From Mangrovibacterium marinum (GTDB taxonomy: Bacteria; Bacteroidota; Bacteroidia; Bacteroidales; Prolixibacteraceae): a stretch of 64,000 nucleotides of DNA. A program made the translations under genes and the position numbers. A model generated the notes under the pieces. The model saw nothing but the letters and a program-made list of their open reading frames with translations. It searched no databases and was not told the origin of the DNA. This document shows, in pieces, positions 34,119 through 42,399 of the stretch; positions within the stretch are counted from its first letter, which is position 1; each line of letters starts with the position of its first letter. The DNA is taken from assembly GCF_003046625.1 (NCBI RefSeq), contig NZ_QAAD01000003.1, positions 248,001 through 312,000 of the forward strand, read 5' to 3'.

Positions 34119-34175
34119 GTATTGGCACAACCAGCGGAAAGATTTGTGGAGGAAGCTGTGCCAATACTTCTTTTT
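34119..34175 (+). terminator. Terminator/attenuator hairpin inside the pectin operon
   Basis: GTATTGGCACA (34119-34129) pairs perfectly with TGTGCCAATAC (34157-34167), followed by TTCTTTTT. The loop is 27 nt. It lies 14 bp before the second GH28 gene, in the middle of an otherwise co-directional cluster, so it probably reduces downstream expression or ends a first transcript. Confidence 0.7.
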
Positions 34176-34189
34176 AAGACTGTTGACCA

Positions 34190-35578
34190 ATGAAAACCAA
34201 ACTTATCGCCATTGCCCTCCTCTTCGTTGTTGCATTTTCAGCCTGCCGGCAACAAGCTCAACCTCAACTCGACAGCAAAGAAGCCATCCTGGCACGAATT
34301 GAAGCTCCTGATTTTCCAAAAGACACATTTACGATCACCGATTTTGGTGCTGTCGGCGATTCAGTTACCGACTGTAAACCGGCGATCGACAAAGCAATTG
34401 AAAGCTGTGCGCAGGCCGGCGGCGGAACTGTTCTTGTTCCGGCCGGAATTTGGTTTGTCGACGGGCCCATTCATTTTGAAAGTAAGCTGAACCTGCATCT
34501 TGAAAAGGGTGCAACGATCCGCTTTAGCGCAACACCAGCCTCGTATCTTCCGGTTGTAAGAAGCAGCTGGGAAGGCACCCTGCTGTACAACTACAGCCCG
34601 CTCATTTACGCCTGCGAAAAAGAAAACATCGCCATCACCGGACAAGGAACCATTGATGGTGAAGGTGCAAAAACATTTGCAGCCTGGCACGGCCGGCAAA
34701 AGCCCGACCAACAGCTCAGCCGCCAGATGAACCACAACGGAACACCGGTTGAAGAACGCCTTTTTGGTGAAGGACATTATTTGCGTCCTCAGCTGATTCA
34801 ATTCTTCGACTGTAAAAATATTTTAGTTGAAGGGGTGAAAATTGAAGACTCACCCTTCTGGTGTATCCACCTGCTGATGTCGGAAAACATCACCCTGCGC
34901 GGCCTTCGTTACGATGCACAAAATAAAAACAACGACGGCATCGATCCCGAATATTCCCGCGACATCCTGATTGAAGATATCACCTTCAACAATAACGACG
35001 ATAACGTAGCGGTGAAAGCGGGCCGCGATCACGAGGGTCGGGCAATGAATCGCCCCAGTGAAAATATCATCATCCGTAACTGTCACTTCAAAGGCTTGCA
35101 CGCCGTTGTAATGGGAAGCGAGATGTCGTCGGGGGTGCGCAATGTTTTTGTCGAAAACTGCGACTACGCCGGCTACCTGAAACGAGGCATCTACCTGAAG
35201 TCGAATCCAGATCGCGGCGGTGAAATCTCGAACGTTTATGTGAATAATGTCAAATTCGGGGACGTGCTGGATTGTTTCATGGTCACCTCGAATTACCACA
35301 ACGAAGGCAGCGAGTTCCCAACCAATATTCATTCAATCTACCTGAATAATGTAAGTTGTAAAAAGGCAACGAACTACGGGATCTACATGAAGGGACACGA
35401 ACTGCAAAACATACACGATTTTGTGATCACGGACTTTAAAGTTGATAGTGCCGGACGCGGTGTCCACATCGATCATGCTGAAAATATTGCCCTGAATAAC
35501 GTTTGGGTAAATGGCGAGCAGATCAGCTGGAATCCGGCCAGTTTGCAGGAAAACGCCAGCAGCGATTACGATTATTAA
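34190..35578 (+). CDS. Glycoside hydrolase family 28, second (altered RIK motif)
   Basis: 462 residues. It has a lipoprotein signal (LFVVAFSAC) and beta-helix fold with ITDFGAVGDSVTDCKPAIDKAIESCA. The motifs are NNDGIDPEYSR (NTD equivalent), NNNDDNVAVKAGR (DD pair, about 268), GLHAVVMGSEMSSG (the His kept, flanking Gly replaced by Leu/Ala) and RGIYLKSNPDRGG, where the Arg of RIK is Tyr. The first GH28 keeps Arg there. The changes suggest a different substrate, for example rhamnogalacturonan or a branched uronide, while the acid pair is retained. It is paralogous to the enzyme at 31423 and lies just before an esterase gene (18 bp). Confidence 0.93.
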   Translation: MKTKLIAIALLFVVAFSACRQQAQPQLDSKEAILARIEAPDFPKDTFTITDFGAVGDSVTDCKPAIDKAIESCAQAGGGTVLVPAGIWFVDGPIHFESKLNLHLEKGATIRFSATPASYLPVVRSSWEGTLLYNYSPLIYACEKENIAITGQGTIDGEGAKTFAAWHGRQKPDQQLSRQMNHNGTPVEERLFGEGHYLRPQLIQFFDCKNILVEGVKIEDSPFWCIHLLMSENITLRGLRYDAQNKNNDGIDPEYSRDILIEDITFNNNDDNVAVKAGRDHEGRAMNRPSENIIIRNCHFKGLHAVVMGSEMSSGVRNVFVENCDYAGYLKRGIYLKSNPDRGGEISNVYVNNVKFGDVLDCFMVTSNYHNEGSEFPTNIHSIYLNNVSCKKATNYGIYMKGHELQNIHDFVITDFKVDSAGRGVHIDHAENIALNNVWVNGEQISWNPASLQENASSDYDY

Positions 35579-35596
35579 TGCCGAACAAAAACGAAC

Positions 35597-36571
35597 ATGA
35601 GATATCTAAGCATCCTGTTTTTTCTGACGATATTACTTCCGCTAAGCGTAAAAAGCCAGAACGAATTTCCGCGCGACACGTCTTATTCGGTGTGGTCGTC
35701 GTGGCAAAAAATAAAGAAACACCACCCCGAGGTTACTCCGGTGCAGGAAATCAAGAGCAACAAATTTTTGAGCTTGCGCGATCAGGTGTACCGGCTTCGC
35801 GACAACCGAATTTTACGCATGGACATCTTCCTGCCCAACCATACTCCCGGTGAAAAGCGTCCTTTGGTGATGATGATCCACGGTGGCGGGTGGCGTTCGG
35901 GAGATAAGTCGCACCTGGTCCCTTTAGCGCAGCAGCTGGCTATCGATGGCTATGTTACCGCGTCGGTTGAGCAGCGCCTGTCGATTGAAGCACTTTACCC
36001 GGCAGCGCCGCACGACTTAAAAGAAGCCATCCGCTTCCTGAAACACAATGCCGACATTTATGGCATTGACACCACCCGCATTGCCGTACTGGGAGCTTCA
36101 TCGGGCGCAACAATGGCCAGCCTGATGGCCTTCACCGGCAACAACACGAAATTCGACGATCCGGAAACGGTTTATCCCAATATTTCGGCCAAGGTGCAGG
36201 CATTGATCAACATTGATGGCGTGATCGATTTTACCGACCCGAATGAAAGTGCCAAAGATACCAAACCCGATAAACCATCGGCCGGAGCTATGTTCTTTGG
36301 ATGCACTTATCAAGAATGTCCGGATAAGTGGATCGAAGCTTCGCCGATTCAGTACATCGGGAAAGACGTTCCTCCTACCCTTTACATCAACAGCTCGTAC
36401 CCGCGTTTCCACGCCGGACGCGATGAACTGTTCAAGCTCATGGATCAATACGGAATTTACCACGAGCAGCATGGCTTCGAAAACACACCGCATGCTTTTT
36501 GGCTGTTGCACCCGTGGTTCGACCAAACGCACAGCTATATTCTGAACTTTTTAGATCACATCTTTCAATAA
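35597..36571 (+). CDS. Alpha/beta hydrolase (BD-FAE-like carbohydrate esterase)
   Basis: 324 residues with a signal peptide (LSILFFLTILLPLSVKS). The oxyanion motif is MMIHGGGWRSGDKS (HGGG). The nucleophile elbow is VLGASSGATMASLMAF (GxSxG, Ser about 170). The catalytic His is near the C-terminus in ENTPHAFWLLHPW. It is most similar in layout to BD-FAE/acetyl xylan esterase-like hydrolases. In a pectin locus it probably removes acetyl or methyl groups from galacturonan or side chains, which is inferred from context. It is 18 bp after the second GH28, and the GH43 start follows 11 bp later. Confidence 0.85.
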   Translation: MRYLSILFFLTILLPLSVKSQNEFPRDTSYSVWSSWQKIKKHHPEVTPVQEIKSNKFLSLRDQVYRLRDNRILRMDIFLPNHTPGEKRPLVMMIHGGGWRSGDKSHLVPLAQQLAIDGYVTASVEQRLSIEALYPAAPHDLKEAIRFLKHNADIYGIDTTRIAVLGASSGATMASLMAFTGNNTKFDDPETVYPNISAKVQALINIDGVIDFTDPNESAKDTKPDKPSAGAMFFGCTYQECPDKWIEASPIQYIGKDVPPTLYINSSYPRFHAGRDELFKLMDQYGIYHEQHGFENTPHAFWLLHPWFDQTHSYILNFLDHIFQ

Positions 36572-36582
36572 AACAACAAACA

Positions 36583-38205
36583 ATGAACTTCAAAAAGCTA
36601 CTATCAATTTTCACCTTAACGGTTATTGCCCTTCAACTGAATGCACAGCCGTGGAATGCTGATTTGGGTAACGGCAAATATAAAAATCCGATTCTGTTCG
36701 CCGATTATTCCGATCCGGACGTTTGCCGCGTCGGCGATGATTACTATATGACGGCCTCCAGTTTTAACTGCTCGCCGGGCTTGCCCGTTTTGCACTCGAA
36801 AGACCTGGTAAACTGGAAACTGATTGGTTATGCCCTGCCGGAAGTATATCCTCTCGACCATTTTAGCACCCCACAACACGGCAACGGTGTTTGGGCACCG
36901 TCGATTCGTTACCACAACAACGAACTTTATATCTATTGGGGAGACCCCGACTTCGGCATTTACATGGTTAAAACCCAGAACCCCCAAGGCCCCTGGAGCG
37001 AACCGGTATTGGTGAAAGAAGGCAAAGGTTTAATTGACCCATGCCCAATCTGGACCAAAGACGGAAAAGCCTACTTGTCGTATGCCTTTGCCGGAAGCCG
37101 CGCCGGTGCCAAAACCGTGATCCTGATGACAGAAATGACTCCGAACGGAACAAAAACAATCGGCAACAGCGTCTTGGTGTTCGATGGTCACAACGGCCAC
37201 ACAACATGCGAGGGCACAAAGTTCTATCAACATGGCGATTACTATTACATCATGGCTCCTGCCGGCGGCGTAAAACCCGGATGGCAGTTAGCCCTGCGTT
37301 CAAAAAATATTTGGGGCCCTTACGAAATGAAAGTCGTGCTCCATCAAGGCGACACCAATATTAATGGTCCTCACCAGGGAGCATTGGTGGTGCAGGAAAA
37401 TGGCGACAGCTGGTTCTACCACTTCCAGGATCGCTGGGCGTATGGCCGTATTGTACACCTGCAACCGGTAACCTGGGTCGACGGATGGCCAATCCCGGGC
37501 GTTGACAGCAATAAAGATGGTATTGGTGAGCCTGTCTCGGAATGGATCAAACCCACTGTTGGCCAAAACTACCCGGCGACTCCACTGGTAACAACCGACG
37601 AGTTCAACAGCCACGAGTGGGGACTGCAATGGCAATGGCATGCCAACCCAAGCGTCTATTTTGGTTACATGTCGGCCAACCTGGGGTATTTGCGCCTGAA
37701 CTGTATCCAGCAACCCGACGACTATGTAAGCTTGTGGCAACTGCCCAACCTGTTTTTACAAAAGTTCCCGGCTCCCGACTTCACGGCAACAACTAAGTTG
37801 ACATTCCGAAACCATGAAGAAGGCGACCGCACCGGATTGTTACTGATGGGTGAAGATTATGCCTACATCGGCCTGCAACAAGTTGACGGCAAACTGAAAC
37901 TGATCCACAGCACTTGTACCGATGCCCGTAAAGGCGGAAAAGAAGTTGTGAATCAGTCAATCGATATGGACCAGCAGGAAATTTATTTCCGCGTAACGGT
38001 TAAGCACATTCCTGATTCGCCCGAGCACGATGCGACAGCGCAATTCAGCTATAGTTTGAACGGAAAACGATTCAACAATTTTGGGCCGGCGTTCAAGCCT
38101 CGTGCGGGTCGCTGGATTGGTGCTAAAATGGGCCTGTTTGCAAGCAGCCCCATCCGGACCAACGACTGTGGCTATGCTGATGTAGATTGGTTCAGGGTGG
38201 AATAA
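36583..38205 (+). CDS. Glycoside hydrolase family 43 with C-terminal beta-sandwich
   Basis: 540 residues from the ATG at 36583 (MNFKKLLSIFTLTVIALQLNA, a signal peptide); an upstream frame overlaps the esterase end and lacks a signal. The five-bladed propeller carries the catalytic base Asp in ILFADYSDPDVCRVGDDYYMTASSF, the pKa-modulating Asp in KGLIDPCPIWTKDGKAYLSYAF and the acid Glu in TTCEGTKFYQHGDYYYIMAPAGG. A second domain of about 200 residues (TTDEFNSHEWGLQWQWHANPS... to DVDWFRVE) is the C2 beta-sandwich of beta-xylosidases and arabinofuranosidases. It probably trims arabinose or xylose side chains of pectin. Confidence 0.94.
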   Translation: MNFKKLLSIFTLTVIALQLNAQPWNADLGNGKYKNPILFADYSDPDVCRVGDDYYMTASSFNCSPGLPVLHSKDLVNWKLIGYALPEVYPLDHFSTPQHGNGVWAPSIRYHNNELYIYWGDPDFGIYMVKTQNPQGPWSEPVLVKEGKGLIDPCPIWTKDGKAYLSYAFAGSRAGAKTVILMTEMTPNGTKTIGNSVLVFDGHNGHTTCEGTKFYQHGDYYYIMAPAGGVKPGWQLALRSKNIWGPYEMKVVLHQGDTNINGPHQGALVVQENGDSWFYHFQDRWAYGRIVHLQPVTWVDGWPIPGVDSNKDGIGEPVSEWIKPTVGQNYPATPLVTTDEFNSHEWGLQWQWHANPSVYFGYMSANLGYLRLNCIQQPDDYVSLWQLPNLFLQKFPAPDFTATTKLTFRNHEEGDRTGLLLMGEDYAYIGLQQVDGKLKLIHSTCTDARKGGKEVVNQSIDMDQQEIYFRVTVKHIPDSPEHDATAQFSYSLNGKRFNNFGPAFKPRAGRWIGAKMGLFASSPIRTNDCGYADVDWFRVE

Positions 38206-38213
38206 AGACGAAA

Positions 38214-38320
38214 GGCAAAAGGGTAAAGTAAAAAGGCAAAAGGGTGAAGGCAAAAGACAAAAGAAAGAAGGGAGAAGTAACGCAGGCAACATTCAATCTT
38301 CTTTTTACTTTGCACTTTTC
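38214..38320. repeat. Empty inverted repeat of the GGCAAAAG/TTTTGAC type
   Basis: GGCAAAAGGGTAAAGTAAAA units occupy 38214-38275. CTTTTTACTTTGCACTTTTC (38301-38320) is the opposite arm. AAAGTAAAAAG (38225-38235) pairs perfectly with CTTTTTACTTT (38301-38311). There is no gene between the arms. The units match those flanking the four-helix-bundle gene at 20111. Confidence 0.7.
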
Positions 38321-38369
38321 ACTCTAAACGTTTACCGTCAATATTGAGAGAAAATAAAAATCAACCAGA

Positions 38370-39134
38370 ATGAAAACAAAACTGATTTTACTTGCTGCAA
38401 TTACGCTGCTTCTCGGAGCATGCCAAAGCAGTGAGCCACGCAACGAACAACAAGAAGAAAAGAAGGTAAAAATTTACATGATTGGCGACTCAACCATGGC
38501 CAACAAAGAGGCTAACCGCCGCCCCGAAACCGGATGGGGAATGGTTTTCAACGAATTTTTCAACGCTAAGGTAACGGTTGACAACCATGCGGTAAATGGC
38601 CGAAGCTCGAAAAGCTTTATCGGCGAAGGACGCTGGAAGGAAGTTTACGACCAATTGCAACCGGGCGACTACCTCTTCATCCAGTTTGGGCACAACGACC
38701 AGAAGTTTAAAAGCCCCGATCGTTATACCAACCCCTTTACAACTTACCGCGCCAACTTGGAGCGCTATGTTCGCGAAGCTCGCGAAAAAGGGGCTGTTCC
38801 CATTTTGCTGTCGTCGATTGTGCGCCGCAACTTCAACGAATATGGCTGCCTGATTGACACCCACTCGGACTATCCGTTGGTGACTCGACTGGTTGCTGAT
38901 GCGATGGATGTTCCGTTCATCGACTTGCAGCGGCTCACTGAATTTCGTGTTACAGAATTGGGACCGGATGAGTCGAAACAACTGTACAACTGGCTGGAGC
39001 CCGGTGAAAACGAAAATTATCCGCAAGGTGTTCAGGATGATACGCACCTGAATGATAAAGGAGCGCACGAGATTGCTCAGATGGTCATCGATGAACTGAA
39101 GAAGCAGCACATTCTGGAAAGCTACATCAAGTAA
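38370..39134 (+). CDS. Rhamnogalacturonan acetylesterase (SGNH hydrolase, CE12)
   Basis: 254 residues with a lipoprotein signal (ITLLLGAC, Cys about 18). The SGNH blocks are YMIGDSTMANKEANRRPETGWG (nucleophile Ser in GDST, about 42), NGRSSKSFIGEGRW (Gly block), FIQFGHNDQK (Asn block) and DDTHLNDKGAHEIAQM (Asp-x-x-His dyad). This combination is typical of carbohydrate esterase family 12, enzymes that remove acetyl groups from rhamnogalacturonan I. It closes the pectin operon and is followed by a terminator. A repeat-filled gap separates it from GH43. Confidence 0.93.
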   Translation: MKTKLILLAAITLLLGACQSSEPRNEQQEEKKVKIYMIGDSTMANKEANRRPETGWGMVFNEFFNAKVTVDNHAVNGRSSKSFIGEGRWKEVYDQLQPGDYLFIQFGHNDQKFKSPDRYTNPFTTYRANLERYVREAREKGAVPILLSSIVRRNFNEYGCLIDTHSDYPLVTRLVADAMDVPFIDLQRLTEFRVTELGPDESKQLYNWLEPGENENYPQGVQDDTHLNDKGAHEIAQMVIDELKKQHILESYIK

Positions 39135-39160
39135 ATAATTCTCAATCGAATATTGAAAAT

Positions 39161-39193
39161 GGTCGGTTGCCCTCGGGTGACCGGCCGTTTTTA
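39161..39193 (+). terminator. Rho-independent terminator after the CE12 gene
   Basis: GGTCGGT (39161-39167) pairs with ACCGGCC (39180-39186, one G-T), followed by a T-rich run. Confidence 0.7.
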
Positions 39194-39298
39194 TTGATGA
39201 ACATTAACAATTAACGAGTGCTATTCTTCGCGACGACGGCAACAATCGAGAAGTTTTTCTTGTTGAATAAACAGACTGATTGCTTATTTTAGCAGACG

Positions 39299-40180
39299 AT
39301 GCACAACGAGATTACAACATACGGTTTATTGGATCAGCAGGGTGTTGAGACCAATTTCATTTTAAAAGATATGGGAGCATTGTACGACAAATTTGACGGG
39401 CAACCCGACAAACCACACCGGCACGATTACTTCACCATTCTTTTAATTGAAAAAGCCAAAGGCCAGCACATTGTCGACTTTAAATCGTACGAGCTGTTCG
39501 ACCACAGCCTCTTTTTTATTTACCCGGGGCAGGTACATCAGTTCATGGCCAGTGAACGCCCCGAAGGTTGGGTCATTAACTTCACGCAGCTGTTTTTAGT
39601 AAAAACCGGCATCCCCGACCGGATGATCAACGATGTGTATCTTTTCAACAAGCATGGCGAAACACCGCCGCTCCCGGTTAGCGAAGAAAACTTTCAGCAT
39701 TATAAGGACATCATCCGCCAGATTGAGCAATACAGCCAGATGGATTCGAGCATGAAGGATGATGCGCTGGGGGCTTTGCTCAAGCTGATCCTGGTGCAAA
39801 GCAACAACCATTGCTCGCTGCACAAGGAAAAAAATCCGCAAACCATTGAGGCCGGCAACCAGCTGGTACGCCACTTCAAAGACTTGATTGACCAACACTA
39901 CCACCAACTGCACAAAGTGAACGACTATGCCGAAATGCTGGCCGTAACGGCCGACTACCTCAACAAATCGGTGAAAAGCCTCACCGGCAAATCGGCCAAG
40001 GAATTTATTCTCGATCGTATTTTAGTTGAAGCCAAACGCGTGCTTCTGTTTACCGAAACCACCAACAAAGAGCTGGCTTTTCAACTCGGCTTCGAGGAAC
40101 CCTCGCACTTTAGCAGCTTCTTTAAACGCTACACCAACACATCTCCCATCGACTTCCGCAACACAGCACGCCAAGCCTAG
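39299..40180 (+). CDS. AraC family transcriptional regulator
   Basis: 293 residues. The N-terminal cupin-like sensor segment has HRHDYFTILLIEKAKGQHIVDFKSYELFDHSLFFIYPGQVHQF, the pattern of an AraC-type cupin arm. The C-terminal double helix-turn-helix is ...NDYAEMLAVTADYLNKSVKSLTGKSAKEFI and ELAFQLGFEEPSHFSSFFKRYTNTSPIDFR. It lies behind the pectin locus in the same direction but after a terminator, with no obvious cotranscribed partner; it could modulate that locus. The effector is not known. Confidence 0.92.
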   Translation: MHNEITTYGLLDQQGVETNFILKDMGALYDKFDGQPDKPHRHDYFTILLIEKAKGQHIVDFKSYELFDHSLFFIYPGQVHQFMASERPEGWVINFTQLFLVKTGIPDRMINDVYLFNKHGETPPLPVSEENFQHYKDIIRQIEQYSQMDSSMKDDALGALLKLILVQSNNHCSLHKEKNPQTIEAGNQLVRHFKDLIDQHYHQLHKVNDYAEMLAVTADYLNKSVKSLTGKSAKEFILDRILVEAKRVLLFTETTNKELAFQLGFEEPSHFSSFFKRYTNTSPIDFRNTARQA

Positions 40181-40183
40181 TCG

Positions 40184-40259
40184 AGTTCCAGGTTCCAAGG
40201 TCCAGGTTCCAAGTTTCAGGTTCCAGGTTTCAGGTTCCAGGTTTCAGGTTCCAGGTTTA
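40184..40259. repeat. Tandem heptamer array (TTCCAGG / TTTCAGG)
   Basis: About ten 7-bp units of TTCCAGG with TTCCAAG and TTTCAGG variants start 3 bp after the AraC stop codon. They are extragenic. Confidence 0.85.
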
Positions 40260-40296
40260 AAGCACCGTGCCTACGCCTAATCCGATCCCCTTCCCT

Positions 40297-40372
40297 ATTC
40301 TTTTAACTTTTGACTTTTAACTTCTCACTTTTGACTTTTAACTTTTGACTTTTGCCTTTTATCTTCTTCTCA
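40297..40372. repeat. Tandem array of the ACTTTTGACTTTTAACTT type
   Basis: Roughly nine 7-8 bp units related to TTTTGAC/TTTTAAC, the same unit family as the right flank of the four-helix-bundle gene at 20111. No gene is attached. Confidence 0.8.
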
Positions 40373-40506
40373 CGATACCGGTTTTTTGTAATCTCTGTCC
40401 TGATTTTTATAAATTAAAAGACCTGAGCATCCTCTATCTTTGTATTATCAATTTCAAGCAAAGCCCACGAGGCTAAATTGAAGCAGAAACAAGAAAGGTT
40501 GAAGCC

Positions 40507-41223
40507 ATGAAAACAATTTTACACAAAGCCAACACGCGGGGACATGCCAATCATGGTTGGCTGAACTCGCACCACACCTTCAGCTTTGCCAATTATTACA
40601 ACCCCGAGCGGGTGCATTTTGGCGCGCTGCGGGTATTGAACGACGACACCATTGCCGGGGGAACAGGTTTCGGCACACACCCCCACGACAATATGGAAAT
40701 TGTTTCGATCCCGATTTCCGGAGCATTGGAACATAAGGATAGCATGGGCAACACCGCTGTCATCCAAGCCGGAGAGGTACAGGTGATGAGCGCCGGAACA
40801 GGCATCTTTCACTCGGAATACAATAAAAAGCAGGACGAAGCAAGCCAATTTTTGCAAATCTGGCTTTTCCCGAACCGGAAGAATGTCGCCCCCCGGTACG
40901 ACCAAATATCGATCCGCGAGCTGGAAAAAGAAAACGAGTTCTTTCAAATTTTATCGCCCAACACCGACGATGAAGGCGTTTGGGTACACCAGCAAGCTTG
41001 GTTCAACCTGGGCAATTTCACCCGCGAAACGGCAACAAGCTACAAGCTTCATGCAACCAACTCAGGCCTGTATGTGTTTGTACTGAAAGGTCGGGTTGAA
41101 GTAGAAGGACACGAACTGAGCGATCGCGACGGACTGGGTATTTGGGAAACCAACAGCGTAAAGTTTAAAGCCGAAAAAGACAGCCAGCTTCTGCTTATGG
41201 AAGTACCGATGAACATCAATTAA
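40507..41223 (+). CDS. Pirin family protein (bicupin)
   Basis: 238 residues. The pirin N-terminal cupin is recognisable in MKTILHKANTRGHANHGWLNSHHTFSFANYYNPERVHFG and GTGFGTHPHDNMEIVSIPISGALEHKDSMGN, with metal-binding His residues in HPHDN. It continues with AGTGIFHSEYN (third His) and a C-terminal half (LYVFVLKGRVEVEGHELSDRDGLGIWET). Some pirins act as quercetin dioxygenases and others as redox-sensitive regulators; the role cannot be assigned here. It is followed 44 bp later by the YceI-like gene, so the two are possibly one unit with a role in redox or stress physiology. Confidence 0.94.
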   Translation: MKTILHKANTRGHANHGWLNSHHTFSFANYYNPERVHFGALRVLNDDTIAGGTGFGTHPHDNMEIVSIPISGALEHKDSMGNTAVIQAGEVQVMSAGTGIFHSEYNKKQDEASQFLQIWLFPNRKNVAPRYDQISIRELEKENEFFQILSPNTDDEGVWVHQQAWFNLGNFTRETATSYKLHATNSGLYVFVLKGRVEVEGHELSDRDGLGIWETNSVKFKAEKDSQLLLMEVPMNIN

Positions 41224-41267
41224 AAAAGAAATTAAAACAAATACAAATCATTCAAAATCGAAAAAAA

Positions 41268-41837
41268 ATGAAAACAGTAAAAGTAATCTTAGCAGCAATT
41301 GCCCTGACAGTGGGTTTAGGCGCTCAGGCGCAAACAGTAAACGTTGATACCGCGAAAAGCTCGATCAGCTGGTTAGGTAAAAAAGTAGGTGGTGAACACT
41401 CGGGAACCATTAAGCTGAAAAGCGGTGAGTTAAAATTAGACGGTAGCGCCATTGCCGGTGGTGAGTTCGTGGTGGACATGAACAGCCTGGCATGTACCGA
41501 CCTGACCGATGCAGAATGGAACGGTAAACTGGTTGGCCACCTGAAATCAGACGATTTCTTCGGCGTTGAAAAATACCCGGAAGCTAAATTGGTGATCACA
41601 AACAAAGCTGCGTTCTCCGGCGACAAAGCAACCGTGACCGGCGACTTGACCATCAAAGCAGCGACCCATCCGGTAAGCTTCGTGGTAACAAAAAACGGGA
41701 ATACGTACACTGCCGAAATTACCGTTGACCGCTCGAAATACGACGTACGCTACGGTTCCAAATCATTCTTCGACAACCTGGGCGACAAAGTGATTTACGA
41801 CGATTTCTACCTGACCGTAAATTTGGTAGTCGAATAA
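41268..41837 (+). CDS. YceI family periplasmic protein
   Basis: 189 residues. The signal peptide MKTVKVILAAIALTVGLGAQAQ is followed by the YceI lipocalin-like beta-barrel: VDTAKSSISWLGKKVGGEHSGTIKLKSGEL, GGEFVVDMNSLACTDLTD, HLKSDDFFGVEKYPEAKLVI, VTGDLTIKAATHPVSFVV and SKYDVRYGSKSFFDNLGDKVIYDDFYLTVNLVVE. Family members bind isoprenoid-type lipids in the periplasm. Length and motifs are normal. It ends at a strong terminator. It is paired with pirin. Confidence 0.95.
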   Translation: MKTVKVILAAIALTVGLGAQAQTVNVDTAKSSISWLGKKVGGEHSGTIKLKSGELKLDGSAIAGGEFVVDMNSLACTDLTDAEWNGKLVGHLKSDDFFGVEKYPEAKLVITNKAAFSGDKATVTGDLTIKAATHPVSFVVTKNGNTYTAEITVDRSKYDVRYGSKSFFDNLGDKVIYDDFYLTVNLVVE

Positions 41838-41865
41838 GGAACTTAACAACAGATAGAGAAAAGGG

Positions 41866-41904
41866 AACCCTCGCCGGCGGAAGCTTGCGGGGGTTATTTT
41901 TTTT
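41866..41904 (+). terminator. Rho-independent terminator after the YceI gene
   Basis: AACCCTCGC (41866-41874) pairs with GCGGGGGTT (41887-41895, one G-T), followed by ATTTTTTTT. Confidence 0.85.
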
Positions 41905-41973
41905 CGCGAAAGTCGAAATCGAACGAGCATTTTCCTTGCAGCATGCCCTGCCTGGCCGGGGAAAGCAGCTAGC

Positions 41974-42145
41974 ATCATTTAATAACGCCGCGCTCCGTTG
42001 CGGAAGCCGTCATTAAATAATGAAGAGCTCAACTACCGCCGGGGAAGCCGTCATTAAATAATAACGAGCCCACCTGCCATTGGGGGAACCGTCATTAAAT
42101 AATGAAGAGCCCAACTACCGCTGGGGAAGCTATCATTAAATGATG
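41974..42145. repeat. 41-bp tandem repeat (about 4.5 units) with a palindromic core
   Basis: The core TCATTAAATAATGA-like half-palindrome recurs at 42009, 42050, 42091 and 42132, exactly 41 bp apart, with a partial copy at 41974. The connecting segment is GAGCCCAACTACCGCTGGGGAA-like and diverged between units. No ORF runs through it. Confidence 0.85.
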
Positions 42146-42399
42146 AAGCCACGCGAAAAAGCCGGGAGGCCTAAACCAACGGGCGTCGTTGCTTATCCGA
42201 AAAAACAGGAATAAAAACAGCACACAAAAGCGGCAGAACAGGCTTGCACCCTCGATTCGAGCCGCCTGAAGCGATCACCTGCGCCGCTATCCCGATAAAA
42301 ATTTATCTATAAAAAAAAAATGCTAAATAACATGCGAACATAAAACGAACACAGATCGTAAACCTGACTATTGAAAATGCAGTTCTATTTTGTAAGGAT

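Noticed and set aside
41974-42145. CRISPR array from regularly spaced repeats
   Set aside because: The whole 41-bp unit repeats, including the connectors. There are no unique spacers of constant length between identical repeats, and no cas genes are present.
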